NCBI RefSeq assembly: GCF_014170305.1
Contig: NZ_LZZT01000007.1
Coordinates: 25,669-89,668, forward strand
Source of the DNA: Achromobacter sp. UMC71
Lineage (GTDB): Bacteria > Pseudomonadota > Gammaproteobacteria > Burkholderiales > Burkholderiaceae_B
Reading direction: 5' to 3'
DNA length: 64,000 nt
Below the pieces are notes generated by a model. That model saw only the letters and a list, made by a program, of their open reading frames with translations, did no database searches and was not told where the DNA came from. Every line of letters starts with the position of its first letter. Within the stretch, counting starts at the first letter, position 1. The position numbers were made by a program, and so were the translations under genes. Positions 36,439 through 48,528 of this stretch are shown here, piece after piece.

Positions 36439-37119
36439 TCAGAACTTGAACTGCGACACCGTGGCGCCGCGCAGGGGCTTGACGACCGTTTCGAACAGAT
36501 TGACGGTCTCGAAGCTGGCGGCGGTGGTACGGGTGATGCGACAGGCGGTCATGACCGGGTTCTGGCCCACGATGACCACCAGGCGGCCGCCCACGCGCAG
36601 CTGGTACTTCAGCGCATCCGGCACGACCGGCACCGAGCCGGTGACCAGGATGGCGTCGTATTCGGTGGAGCCCCAGCCGTTGCGGCCGTCGCCGGTTTCG
36701 ACCTTGACGTTGGTGACGTTGTTCATCTGCAGGTTCTGCTGCGCGAACGTGACCAGGCGGCTGTCGATTTCGACGGAGGTGACCTGTTGCGCCAGGTAGC
36801 CCAGCAGGGCGGCCTGGTACCCGGAACCGGTGCCGATTTCGAGCACGCAGTCGCTCTTGCTCAGTTGCAGCTCCTGCGCCAGGCGGGCTTCCACCTTGGG
36901 CGCGAGCATGGTCTGGCGGGTGTTGACCGCGTTGATTTCCAGCGGCAGTTCCAGGTCGGAAAAGGCCAGGGCGCGCAGGGCGGGCGGCACGAATTGTTCG
37001 CGGCGCACGTCGAACAGTGCTTGCAGCACGTTGGCGTCCAGGACATCCCACGGGCGGATCTGCTGTTCCACCATGTTGAAGCGGGCTTGTTCTACGTCGG
37101 GCAGGGTCGAAGCGTTCAT
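36439..37119 (-). CDS. PCMT-family (protein-L-isoaspartate methyltransferase-like) protein
   Basis: The 226-residue SAM-dependent methyltransferase fold has VLEIGTGSGYQAALLGYLA, VTSVEIDSRLVTFA and a late Gly-rich strand (GGRLVVIVGQNPVM). The segment that in true PCMT reads S-Q-P (bound near the isoaspartyl substrate) is RQTMLAPKVEA here, so repair activity is doubtful. Similar proteins are found next to tolC in other betaproteobacteria. The start is taken at MNASTLP (37119); a 9-codon-longer form is possible. Confidence 0.78.
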   Translation of the reverse strand: MNASTLPDVEQARFNMVEQQIRPWDVLDANVLQALFDVRREQFVPPALRALAFSDLELPLEINAVNTRQTMLAPKVEARLAQELQLSKSDCVLEIGTGSGYQAALLGYLAQQVTSVEIDSRLVTFAQQNLQMNNVTNVKVETGDGRNGWGSTEYDAILVTGSVPVVPDALKYQLRVGGRLVVIVGQNPVMTACRITRTTAASFETVNLFETVVKPLRGATVSQFKF

Positions 37120-37152
37120 GACGGTCAGAAAAAACAGAGGAATCAACTGACC

Positions 37153-37180
37153 ATTGTACCGATTCGTAGCGTCCTGTGAC
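37153..37180 (-). promoter_or_regulatory. Promoter candidate for the PCMT-like gene and tolC
   Basis: On the minus strand, GTCACA (37180-37175) and TACAAT (37158-37153) are spaced by 16 bases, about 35 bases before the chosen ATG at 37119. The -10 is good and the -35 is poor. Confidence 0.4.
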
Positions 37181-37313
37181 GGCCCGGGCTCAGCCGGAAA
37201 AGTTACAGCCGGGCGTCAGCGCCCGGAATCCCGGCGAGGCGGCGGGCGCCGCGCCGGATGTAACCGCGCTGGCAGGCAAGGCGCCGTCGCAGGCCGCGCC
37301 GCCCGCCGGGGCG

Positions 37314-38156
37314 TCACCACCACGCGTGGAAGTGGTGCACCGGGCCGTGGCCGGAGCCGACCGACAAGCGCTCGGCGTGGCGGATGGCTTCGGTCAGGTA
37401 GGCCTTGGCGCGGCGGGCGGCCTCGGGCACGTCCTCGACCTGCGGCAGCAGGGCGGCCAGGGCGGCCGACAGGGTGCAGCCGGTGCCGTGGGTATTGGCG
37501 GTTTCGATGCGGTGGCCGGGCAGCTCGATCATGCGGTCGCCATCGTGCAGCAGGTCGATGGTTTCGTTGCCGGGCAGGTGGCCGCCCTTGACCAGCACCC
37601 AGCGCTGGCCGGAATGCGCCATCTTGTTGCGCAGGCGCTCGGCCACGCGCCGCATTTCCTTGACCGTCTCGACCGGGCGCTCTTCGAGCAGCACGCCGGC
37701 TTCGGGCAGGTTGGGCGTGAGCAGGGTGGCCTGCGGCAGCATGGCTTCGCGCATGGCGCCGACCGCGTCGCGTTCGAGCAGCAGGTCGCCGCTCTTGGCG
37801 ACCATGACCGGGTCCAGCACTACGTGGGCCGGGTTCCATTTGGCGAGTTTTTCCGCCACCACCTGGATCACCGGCTTCTGGCCCAGCATGCCGATCTTGA
37901 CCGCGTCGATGCGGACATCGGCGAACAGCGTGTCGATCTGCAGGCCGACAAAATCCGGCTGCACGGGCGAAATGCCGGTGACGCCCTGGGTGTTCTGGGC
38001 GGTCAGGGCGGCGATGACGGCGCAGCCGTAGGCGCCCAGGGCGCTCATGGCCTTGACGTCGGCCAGGATGCCGGCGCCGCCGGAGGGGTCGACGCCCGCG
38101 ATGGTCAGCGCGTTGGGGATGGGGCGCTCGCCGGCGGCCGCTTGGCGCGTGCTCAT
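37314..38156 (-). CDS. thiD: Hydroxymethylpyrimidine/phosphomethylpyrimidine kinase
   Basis: The 280-residue ribokinase-family enzyme has [29 protein letters not shown] near the N-terminus, [29 protein letters not shown] and the anion-hole [14 protein letters not shown]. It phosphorylates HMP and HMP-P to HMP-PP for thiamine synthesis. Its ATG overlaps the thiG stop codon by 4 bases, so the two are coupled. Confidence 0.94.
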   Translation of the reverse strand: MSTRQAAAGERPIPNALTIAGVDPSGGAGILADVKAMSALGAYGCAVIAALTAQNTQGVTGISPVQPDFVGLQIDTLFADVRIDAVKIGMLGQKPVIQVVAEKLAKWNPAHVVLDPVMVAKSGDLLLERDAVGAMREAMLPQATLLTPNLPEAGVLLEERPVETVKEMRRVAERLRNKMAHSGQRWVLVKGGHLPGNETIDLLHDGDRMIELPGHRIETANTHGTGCTLSAALAALLPQVEDVPEAARRAKAYLTEAIRHAERLSVGSGHGPVHHFHAWW

Positions 38157-38962
38157 TTGGCGGCGCCGGGGGCGGCGGTGATCAGGCCTTCGGTGGGCGA
38201 GCTGGGCGCGCCGCTGTACAGCTTCTTGGGCATGCGGCCGGCCAGGAAGGCTTCGCGGCCGGATTCCACGCCCTTTTTCATGGCGCTGGCCATCAGCACC
38301 GGGTCGCGCGCGGCGGCGATGGCGGTGTTCATCAGCACGGCGTCGCAGCCCAGTTCCATGGCGATGGCGGCGTCGGACGCGGTGCCCACGCCGGCGTCCA
38401 CCACCACCGGCACGCGGGCCTGGTCAATGATCAGGCGCAGGTTCCAGGGGTTCAGGATGCCCATGCCCGAGCCGATCAGCGAGGCCAGCGGCATGACCGC
38501 CACGGCGCCCATGTCTTCCAGCATGCGGCATTGGATGGGATCGTCGGTGCAATAGACCATGACCTTGAAGCCTTCGTCGACCAGGGTCTTGGTGGCCTTG
38601 AGCGTTTCGGGCATGTTGGGGAACAGGGTGTGCGAGTCGCCCAGCACCTCCAGCTTGACCAGGTCATGGCCGTCCAGCAGTTCGCGGGCCAGGCGCAGCG
38701 TGCGCACGGCGTCGTCGGCCGAATAGCAGCCGGCGGTGTTGGGCAGCAGCGTGAACTTGGACGGCGGCACGTAGTCCAGCAGGTTGGGTTCGCCCGGGTT
38801 CTGGCCGATGTTGGTGCGGCGGATGGCGACTGTGACGATCTGCGTGCCGCTGGCGTCCAGCGCCGCGCGGGTCTGTTCGAAGTCCTTGTACTTGCCGGTG
38901 CCGACGAGCAGGCGCGACGAATAGGTGCGGCCGGCGATGCTGAGAGTGTCTTGAGTGGTCAT
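38153..38962 (-). CDS. thiG: Thiazole synthase
   Basis: The 269-residue TIM-barrel enzyme has [29 protein letters not shown], the catalytic Lys in [10 protein letters not shown] and [32 protein letters not shown]. ThiG makes the thiazole phosphate moiety using ThiS-thiocarboxylate, a dehydroglycine source and deoxyxylulose 5-phosphate. No thiS is seen in the 220 bases upstream, and thiS, thiE or thiO genes are absent from the window. There is no recognisable TPP riboswitch upstream. Confidence 0.94.
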   Translation of the reverse strand: MTTQDTLSIAGRTYSSRLLVGTGKYKDFEQTRAALDASGTQIVTVAIRRTNIGQNPGEPNLLDYVPPSKFTLLPNTAGCYSADDAVRTLRLARELLDGHDLVKLEVLGDSHTLFPNMPETLKATKTLVDEGFKVMVYCTDDPIQCRMLEDMGAVAVMPLASLIGSGMGILNPWNLRLIIDQARVPVVVDAGVGTASDAAIAMELGCDAVLMNTAIAAARDPVLMASAMKKGVESGREAFLAGRMPKKLYSGAPSSPTEGLITAAPGAAK

Positions 38963-39185
38963 GGCGGTGTTTCAAAGAGCGGGTGCGCGCTGCGGGACCC
39001 GCGGGGGCTGGCTGATGATCGGGCGGATCAAGGGATTGATCACGGTAACGCGAATCATAAAGCACCGAGGCGCGCGGCCGTTCCAGAAACCGCGCTTCCT
39101 GTATGGCGGCGGCTGCGCGGGCGGCGGGAAGATGCCGCGCATGCCCCTGCGGCCTGTGCCAGGCGCCTGCGGGTGTCACCAGGCT

Positions 39186-40091
39186 TCAAGAAGGCGCGCG
39201 CACGCGGTCCAGGTCCGCGCATAGCTGTTCGGCGGCGTCGATCAGCCGCGGACCGGGGCGGTACAGCGCGTCGGCGTCGATGCCGTACACATGGCCGGCC
39301 ACGGCTGCGGGCAGGCCCATGCCGCGCCAGGCGGCCAGGTTGCGGGCGGTGTCGGCCGGCGTGGCCACGCCGGCCAGCACGGCGTCCGGGCGCGCGGCCA
39401 GCACGTTTTCCAGGCCGACCTGCGGCGCCACCACGGGCGCCTGGCCGAACACGTTGACGCCGCCGCACAGGCGCAGGGCGTCGCTGACGATGCTGGCGTG
39501 GTTCAAGGTGTAGATCGGGTCCAGCCCCGCCTGCACGAACACGCGCACGGGCTTGCGCGATGCGTAGCGCGCGGCCAGCGCGTCCAGCCGGGCGCGCAAC
39601 GCCTGGGCCGCGGGCGCGGCGGTCGATTCCGTGCCGAACAGCACGCCCAGCCGCTCGATGGCGTCGGCAATGGCGGCCAGCGTCTGCGGATCGCTGTAAT
39701 AGACCGGCACGCCCAGTTTGTCCATCACGCGCGCCAGCGGCGCGGCGGCCGAGGGCTGCCAGGCGATCACCAGGTCGGGCCGGACGGAAGCCACGCGCTC
39801 GGGGTCGGGTTGGGTGCCGTCGCCGATGACCGGCAGCTGGCGGGCGGCGGGCGGGTAGTCGCTGCCGCGGATGGTGGCGATCAGGTAGCCGCCGGCGCCC
39901 GCGGCGTAGACCAGTTCGGTGGCATGCGGCGCCAGGGTCACCGCGCGCCGGGCCGGGGCGGCCAGGGTGATGTCGCGGCCGCGGTCGTCGCGGGCATGGA
40001 TCGCGGTGGAATCCACCGCACCGGCCACGGCTGGCCCGAAGGCCAGCAGCAGCCTCAGAAGGGAGAGGGGAATCGTGCGACGGAGTGTCAT
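39186..40091 (-). CDS. btuF: Periplasmic cobalamin-binding protein (BtuF-like)
   Basis: The 301-residue class III binding protein has an N-terminal signal (LLRLLLAFGPAVAGA). Two lobes follow, joined by a helix, with ITLAAPARRAVTLAPHATELVYAAGAGGYLIA and SVRPDLVIAWQPS, then DPIYTLNHASIVSDALRLCGGVN. The family includes BtuF and haem/siderophore relatives; linkage to btuB with its cobalamin riboswitch supports vitamin B12. No BtuCD permease or ATPase genes are adjacent. An intrinsic terminator lies just 12 bases before its ATG. Confidence 0.84.
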   Translation of the reverse strand: MTLRRTIPLSLLRLLLAFGPAVAGAVDSTAIHARDDRGRDITLAAPARRAVTLAPHATELVYAAGAGGYLIATIRGSDYPPAARQLPVIGDGTQPDPERVASVRPDLVIAWQPSAAAPLARVMDKLGVPVYYSDPQTLAAIADAIERLGVLFGTESTAAPAAQALRARLDALAARYASRKPVRVFVQAGLDPIYTLNHASIVSDALRLCGGVNVFGQAPVVAPQVGLENVLAARPDAVLAGVATPADTARNLAAWRGMGLPAAVAGHVYGIDADALYRPGPRLIDAAEQLCADLDRVRAPS

Positions 40092-40103
40092 GCGGGGAAG
40101 GCC

Positions 40104-40134
40104 AAAAAAATAGTCGGCGCGAAACGCCGACTAT
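40104..40134 (-). terminator. Rho-independent terminator between btuB and btuF
   Basis: On the minus strand ATAGTCGGCG (40134-40125) and CGCCGACTAT (40119-40110) form a 10-bp stem with a 5-base loop, followed by seven Ts (40110-40104). It lies after btuB and ends only 12 bases before the btuF ATG. Confidence 0.85.
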
Positions 40135-40143
40135 ATCGGATAG

Positions 40144-40214
40144 CCGCCCGGGGGCTCGTTAGCACGGTATCGCTGCGTCGCGCCGCGCATGCGCGGCGCG
40201 ACGTTCCCGGGCGG
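40144..40214. repeat. Nested inverted repeats after btuB
   Basis: Outer arms CCGCCCGGG (40144-40152) and CCCGGGCGG (40206-40214) enclose a perfect 26-base palindrome at 40177-40202 (13-base arms with no loop). The element lies between the btuB stop and the terminator at 40104-40134. It could be a REP-like element or mRNA 3'-end structure. Confidence 0.65.
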
Positions 40215-40228
40215 TGCGCCGCGGCAGC

Positions 40229-42271
40229 TCAGTAGCGCACGGTCAGCGAGGCGTAGAAGTTGCGGCCGGGCGCGGGGTACAGGTTGTAGTTGGCAACCGG
40301 GCCCAGCATCTCGAACGACGCGTTGCCGCCGCGGATGCCGTACGTGGCGTACTTGCGGTCCAGCAGGTTGTTCACGCCCAGGGCGCCTTCGATATTGCGG
40401 GTGAACTTGTAGGCCACCTTGGTATTGAAGAGGACGTAGGCGTCCAGTTGCGTGTCGAACTGGTTGGCCTGGTCGTTGTCCATGCGCGACTTGCCTACGT
40501 ATTGCGCCGACACGTTCCACAGGAAGGCGTCGGTGGGGCGCCAGGTCACGCCGGCGTTGGCCAGCCACTTGGGCGCCAGCGGCACGGTCTTGCCCGACAG
40601 GTCCACGCCAGCGTAGGTGCCCGAGCGGAACTGCGCCTGCATCCAGGTCACATTGGCGTCCAGCGTCACGCTGCGGGTCAGCGCGTGGTGGCCTTCCAGT
40701 TCGATGCCTTGGCGGCGCGTCGGATCCAGGTTGGTGTTGGCGCCGGTGCCCGGGCCCCACATGCCGTCGGCCAGCGGGTTGTACTGGATCTCGTTGGTCA
40801 GGTCATAGCGGAACCACGACAGGCGGGCGCTGCTCTTGTCCGAGGCCCAGGTCACGCCCAGTTCCTTGTCGGTGGACGTCTGCGGCGCCAGCGGCGACTG
40901 CACCGACAGCGCTTCGTCGGCGTTGGGCAGGCGGAAGCTGCGGCCGACCTTGCCGTACAGGCCGAAGCCGGCGGCCAGGTCCTGGCGCACGCCCAGTTGC
41001 CAGGCGGTCAGGTGATGGCCCTTGTCCGATTCCTCGCCCGAGCCGGAAATCACTTCCAGCTTGTCCGAGGCGTACTGGCGGCGCACGCCCATCGTCACGT
41101 AGGTGCTGTCGGTGGCGCGGATCTGGCCTTCGGCGAACAGGCCGTACTGGTGCTGGCGCGACTGCCACTTGGACGGCGTGAAGTCGTAGTAGGCGTTCTG
41201 GTCGGCGCTGGTCTTGGCCTCTTGCGCATCAGCGCCGAAGACGACGCTGTGGCCGCCGGTGATCGGCAGGCGGTAGCGCAGGCTGGCCAGGTTTTCTTCC
41301 AGCTTCTGCTTGCGCAGGGTGTCGCCGAAGCCGTCGTACGACAGGCCGTTCAGCTTCTTCTCGCGGGTCGATGCGTCGGCGTACAGGGTGCCCACGCCGA
41401 TCTGCTGCTCGACCTGCAGGCCGAAGGTGGTGGTGGTCGTCTTGATGTAGTCGACCTTGTTCTTGGCGCCGCGCGGGTCGCTTTCGAACTGGTTCTCGCC
41501 GGTGGTCGGGTTGATCAGGCGCGGGCCCGGCAGGTCCAGCTTTTGCGTGGTGGTGTTGCCGTACAGGCGGATCGAGCCGTTGTCGTGGCGGAACGTCACG
41601 CCGCCGCCGCCGCCCTCTCGGCTTTCGCCGCTGTGGTCGCGGTAGCCGTCGCTGTGCAGCGATTGCAGGTAGGCGTCAACGCCTACCTTCTGGTTGTTCA
41701 TGGCCACGGCGGCGTCGTACTGACGCAGGCCGTAGCTGCCGAAGGTGGCGGTGGCGCGGGCGGTCACCGGCTCTTTGGAGAAATCCTTGCGGGTGATGAT
41801 GTTGATCACGCCGCCGGTCGTGCCGCCGCCGTATTGCACCGAGCCGCTGCCGCGCACGATTTCCACGCGTTCCACCTGGTCCAGCGGCACCACGCCCAGG
41901 CTGGGCGCCGACAGGTCGTTGGTGTTCTGCTTGACGCCGTCGATCATGATCAGCGTGTTGCTGGCGCCGGTGATGCCGAAGCCGCGCAGGTCGACGATGG
42001 CGTTGTCGCTGGCGCTGCTGGTGTTGATCAGGTGGATGCCGGCCTGGGTCGACAGCAGGTCCTGCATGGTGCGCGCGCTGCTGGCGGCAATGTCGTCGGC
42101 GGTGATGACCGAGATCGACACGGGCAGGGTGCGGCCGTCGGTCGGCACGCGCTGGGCGGTGACGGTGATGGCGTCGAGTTCGGACGGGGTAGCGGCTTGC
42201 TGGGCTGCCGACAGGGCGGGAGCGGAACAGAGCAGGGCGCCGGCGTAGCGCCGGATGGAGCGGGATTTCAT
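40229..42271 (-). CDS. btuB: TonB-dependent vitamin B12 receptor BtuB
   Basis: The 680-residue outer-membrane receptor has a signal peptide (YAGALLCSAPALSA) and a TonB-box-like DAITVTAQ near residue 33. The plug domain contains MQDLLSTQAGIHLIN, LRGFGITGASNTLIMIDG and VERVEIVRGSGSVQYGGG, and a 22-strand barrel ends in an aromatic-containing terminus (ASLTVRY). The cobalamin riboswitch directly upstream assigns it to B12 rather than an iron siderophore. It is divergent from metH. Confidence 0.92.
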   Translation of the reverse strand: MKSRSIRRYAGALLCSAPALSAAQQAATPSELDAITVTAQRVPTDGRTLPVSISVITADDIAASSARTMQDLLSTQAGIHLINTSSASDNAIVDLRGFGITGASNTLIMIDGVKQNTNDLSAPSLGVVPLDQVERVEIVRGSGSVQYGGGTTGGVINIITRKDFSKEPVTARATATFGSYGLRQYDAAVAMNNQKVGVDAYLQSLHSDGYRDHSGESREGGGGGVTFRHDNGSIRLYGNTTTQKLDLPGPRLINPTTGENQFESDPRGAKNKVDYIKTTTTTFGLQVEQQIGVGTLYADASTREKKLNGLSYDGFGDTLRKQKLEENLASLRYRLPITGGHSVVFGADAQEAKTSADQNAYYDFTPSKWQSRQHQYGLFAEGQIRATDSTYVTMGVRRQYASDKLEVISGSGEESDKGHHLTAWQLGVRQDLAAGFGLYGKVGRSFRLPNADEALSVQSPLAPQTSTDKELGVTWASDKSSARLSWFRYDLTNEIQYNPLADGMWGPGTGANTNLDPTRRQGIELEGHHALTRSVTLDANVTWMQAQFRSGTYAGVDLSGKTVPLAPKWLANAGVTWRPTDAFLWNVSAQYVGKSRMDNDQANQFDTQLDAYVLFNTKVAYKFTRNIEGALGVNNLLDRKYATYGIRGGNASFEMLGPVANYNLYPAPGRNFYASLTVRY

Positions 42272-42713
42272 CTACGTAACCTCGATGCGACCCGCGACCC
42301 CGCAGGTCAATCACGATGGGGAGGAGGCCCAGGCCTGCGGCGACCCCTTGAGGGCGCCGGGCGGACATCCTGGCGATCGAACAGGCCGGTATCGGGCTGC
42401 CATGGGCGCGTCGCGCGCATGGTGACCGTTGCGGGGGCAGCACAGGTCGGATGCCGGGCCGGCCGGCCTTGTGGGCGGCGCGGCGTGGCGTCTTCCTGTT
42501 TCCCGTTTACCTTCCGCACGCAGGCCGGCAAGTGTTGCGTTCTTGCCTGCCCTGTTGCGCCGAAAGCACCGGTTCGGGGCCGAAACTGTATCACCGGGGG
42601 GCGGGATCAGGCCTATTTTGTTACGATCAGGGCTTGTTTTTTCGGCGTTTATCGCTTTTTAGCGACATCTGCGCAGCCTTGGCGCCGCCGCTCAACCCCA
42701 TCCGGACCTGAAC
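42272..42713. promoter_or_regulatory. 442-base divergent region between btuB and metH
   Basis: The part nearest btuB (42375-42540) is the cobalamin riboswitch. The remainder toward metH (42546-42713) includes a T-rich stretch (TTGTTTTTTCGGCG near 42635) and must hold the metH promoter and the start of the btuB leader. I could not assign exact promoters. Because metH is B12-dependent, both sides of this region serve cobalamin metabolism. Confidence 0.5.
42375..42540 (-). ncRNA. Cobalamin riboswitch upstream of btuB
   Basis: Read on the minus strand, the leader shows the conserved cobalamin aptamer segments in order: GGAAGGTAAACGGGAAACAGG (about 42515-42492), then GCTGCCCCCGCAAC (about 42441-42427), then the B12 box CAGCCCGATACCGGCC (42399-42383). 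The btuB ATG follows about 110 bases later, leaving room for an expression platform. Adenosylcobalamin would reduce BtuB synthesis. Identification is from recalled consensus. Confidence 0.88.
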
Positions 42714-46487
<3,774 letters not shown>

Positions 46488-46516
46488 CCGCCCGCCGCCG
46501 GTGACCCGGCAGCTCC

Positions 46517-46556
46517 AAGCGCCGCCCCGGCCCGTCCGGCGCGGCGCTTTGTTTTG
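46517..46556 (+). terminator. Rho-independent terminator after metH
   Basis: AAGCGCCGC (46517-46525) and GCGGCGCTT (46541-46549) form a 9-bp stem with a GC-rich 15-base loop, followed by TGTTTTG. It lies 30 bases after the metH stop. Confidence 0.75.
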
Positions 46557-46563
46557 TCCCCGA

Positions 46564-46646
46564 TGGTTTACCAACCAGGCATTCATGGGATAGTGGTAAA
46601 CCATGATGTGCCAAATTGGTAAACCAAATAATATTTGGTCCAACCA
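46564..46646. promoter_or_regulatory. Operator cluster TGGT-N2-ACCA upstream of the FadR-type regulator
   Basis: Three copies of TGGT-N2-ACCA occur at 46564-46573 (TGGTTTACCA), 46594-46603 and 46617-46626 (TGGTAAACCA). A looser fourth copy, with a three-base spacer, is at 46636-46646. This is the style of FadR/LldR-subfamily GntR operators. They are packed into 83 bases directly upstream of the regulator's ATG at 46659, so autoregulation is expected, and possibly control of the operon that follows it. Confidence 0.72.
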
Positions 46647-46658
46647 CTTTTAACCGCC

Positions 46659-47387
46659 ATGACACTACAACTGATTCCCAAGTCCGAGGAACCCGCCGCC
46701 AAGCCCGTGGCCGACCGTGCCTATTTGCGGCTGGCCGGCCAGATCCAGACGCTGGTGGCCCAGGGCGAATTCGCGGTGGGCAAGCGCCTGCCGGCCGAGC
46801 GCGCGCTGGCCGAGCGCTTCGACGTCAGCCGCACCTCGCTGCGCGAGGCCATCATCGCCCTGGAATTGCAGGGCGTGGTGGAAGTGCGCGGCGGCTCGGG
46901 CATCTATGTCTGTGAGCCCAAGCCCGGCGTGGCGCGCCTGCCGGCGACGCAAGAACCGGGCGCTGGCCCGTTCGAGCTGCTGCGCGCGCGCTGCCTGATC
47001 GAATCCGAAATCGCCGCGCTGGCGGCCACCACCCGCAACGACGCCGACCTGGACCGCATCTTCGAAGCGCTGACGACCATGCGCGAACAGATGATGAACA
47101 AGGCGGCCAACGAAGCGGCAGACCGGGCCTTCCACCTGCACATCGCGCAGTCCACCGGCAACAGCGTACTGCTGGGCACGGTGTCGGCGATGTGGGACCA
47201 GGCCCAGGGGCCGATCTGGGAAAAGATCGAACAGCATTTCCACACCCAGGAATTGCGCCAGGCGTCTCAGGAAGACCATCAGCGCATCTTCAGCGCGCTG
47301 GTGGCCCGCGACGCTGAAGGGGCGCGCCAGGCCATGCGCGGCCATCTGGAACGCGTCATCGGCGAATTCGCGCAGGGGTGGCGCTAA
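46659..47387 (+). CDS. GntR-family regulator, FadR subfamily (FCD domain), likely regulator of the sugar-acid operon
   Basis: The 242-residue protein has a winged-helix domain (YLRLAGQIQTLVAQGEF, LPAERALAERFDVSRTSLREAIIALE, VRGGSGIYV) followed by an FCD domain. The FCD metal/ligand-binding His residues are seen in RAFHLHIAQSTGN and in EDHQRIFSALVARD, with the last in MRGHLERV. Relatives such as UxuR, ExuR, LldR and PdhR sense carboxylic or sugar acids. The upstream operators and the immediately following transport and hexonate genes make it their probable regulator. The longer upstream ATG at 46635 would place operator sequence inside the gene and is disfavoured. Confidence 0.86.
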   Translation: MTLQLIPKSEEPAAKPVADRAYLRLAGQIQTLVAQGEFAVGKRLPAERALAERFDVSRTSLREAIIALELQGVVEVRGGSGIYVCEPKPGVARLPATQEPGAGPFELLRARCLIESEIAALAATTRNDADLDRIFEALTTMREQMMNKAANEAADRAFHLHIAQSTGNSVLLGTVSAMWDQAQGPIWEKIEQHFHTQELRQASQEDHQRIFSALVARDAEGARQAMRGHLERVIGEFAQGWR

Positions 47388-47473
47388 CGCGGCAACAACG
47401 GCAGGCGGCCCCCGGCTGAGCGCGGAAGATACCGCGCCCCGGAATCGGGCTTATACGAATAAGGAGACCAGCA

Positions 47474-48388
47474 ATGCAGCACACGAACAAGGGGAGCCGC
47501 ACCGCAACCGGTGGGGCAATCATCCACGGGGCGGCGCGTCGCCCACGGACCATTCGCACGGCGGCCCATGCGCTGTCGGCATGCCTGCTGGCCGCCTGCG
47601 CGCTGGCCGCGCCTGCGTCGGCACAGCAGGCGCCCGCCGCGGGCCAGAGTCCACGCATCGATGCCATCCGCAAGGCCGGTGAACTGCGCGTGGGCGTGCT
47701 GCAGAACGCGCCCTGGCTGATCCAGGACGTGTCCGGCAAAAGCGCCGAGGCCTGGAGTGGCCCGGCCTGGCTGCTGGCCAAGGAATACGCCCGCCAGCTG
47801 GGCGTGACGCTGACCGCCGTGCCGGTGTCGCACGAAACCAAGGTGCCGGTGCTGGCCGCTAACCAGGTCGACATGACCATCAGCCCGCTGGCCGAAACGC
47901 CAGAGCGCCTGAAGGTCGTGGACTTCGTCCTGTATTCGTCCACCAGCGTCTGCCTGTTCGGCCTGGCCGCCAACCCCAAGCTGGCCGCCGCCAAGTCGGT
48001 GGACGACCTGAACCAGCCGGGCATCACCATTGCCTATTTCACCGGCGGCGCCGAAGAGGCCTGGGTCAAGCAGCGCTTTCCCAAGGCGCGGTTGCGCGCC
48101 GTGGCCAACTCGGGCGCCACCGCGCCGATCGAGGAAATCATGGCCAAGCGGGCTGACGCGGCGCCCATCAACCGCGTGCCGTGGGTAGGGCTGAATCGCA
48201 AGGTGCGCGGCCTGACCGTGTTCCCGGCCGAGGCCAACTGCCAGCAAAGCACCGAAAAGGCATCGCCGGTAGGCCTGGCGATCGACAAGAACCAGCCTGA
48301 ATTCCTGGCCTGGCTGAGGCAGGTGGCGGGGCAGATGAAGCCGCGCCTGGACGCCGACGAAATGCGCATCATCGAACAGAGCCCATAG
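47474..48388 (+). CDS. SBP_bac_3-type periplasmic binding protein (first of two paralogues)
   Basis: This 304-residue protein has a long, Arg-rich N-terminus, then a signal peptide (LSACLLAACALAAPASA). The binding domain starts IDAIRKAGELRVGVLQNAPWLI and contains PLAETPERLKVVDFVLYSSTSVCLFG and a hinge region GITIAYFTGGAEEA. The fold is that of polar amino-acid receptors (HisJ/GlnH). However, the stretch where amino-acid binders usually carry the carboxylate-binding Arg reads ITIAYFTGG. That fits a ligand that is not an alpha-amino acid. AAGGAG sets the start. The second paralogue follows after 140 bases. Confidence 0.8.
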   Translation: MQHTNKGSRTATGGAIIHGAARRPRTIRTAAHALSACLLAACALAAPASAQQAPAAGQSPRIDAIRKAGELRVGVLQNAPWLIQDVSGKSAEAWSGPAWLLAKEYARQLGVTLTAVPVSHETKVPVLAANQVDMTISPLAETPERLKVVDFVLYSSTSVCLFGLAANPKLAAAKSVDDLNQPGITIAYFTGGAEEAWVKQRFPKARLRAVANSGATAPIEEIMAKRADAAPINRVPWVGLNRKVRGLTVFPAEANCQQSTEKASPVGLAIDKNQPEFLAWLRQVAGQMKPRLDADEMRIIEQSP

Positions 48389-48528
48389 GCCGTCCCGCCG
48401 TTCTTTCCGGCAGCACACCACTGATTTTTCCGACCACGCGCAAGGCGCGCGCGGCCCGGGCGCATGCCCGCGGCTTCGCGCGGCCGTATCCGGCGCACAG
48501 CGCCGGGCTTCCCTTCAAGGAGACAGCA
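48389..48528 (+). other. Intercistronic spacer between the two binding-protein genes, GC-rich with secondary structure
   Basis: The 140-base gap contains GC-rich self-complementary stretches around 48453-48500 (GCGCGCGGCC and GGCCGCGCG-type arms). Such structures often shield binding-protein mRNAs from decay. No T-run or promoter is convincing. Confidence 0.35.

Noticed and set aside
38963..39185. Possible TPP riboswitch or thiS gene upstream of thiG
   Set aside because: The conserved TPP segments (CUGAGA and the ACCUGAUCUGGAU-type stretch) are absent, and no short frame ending in Gly-Gly was found.
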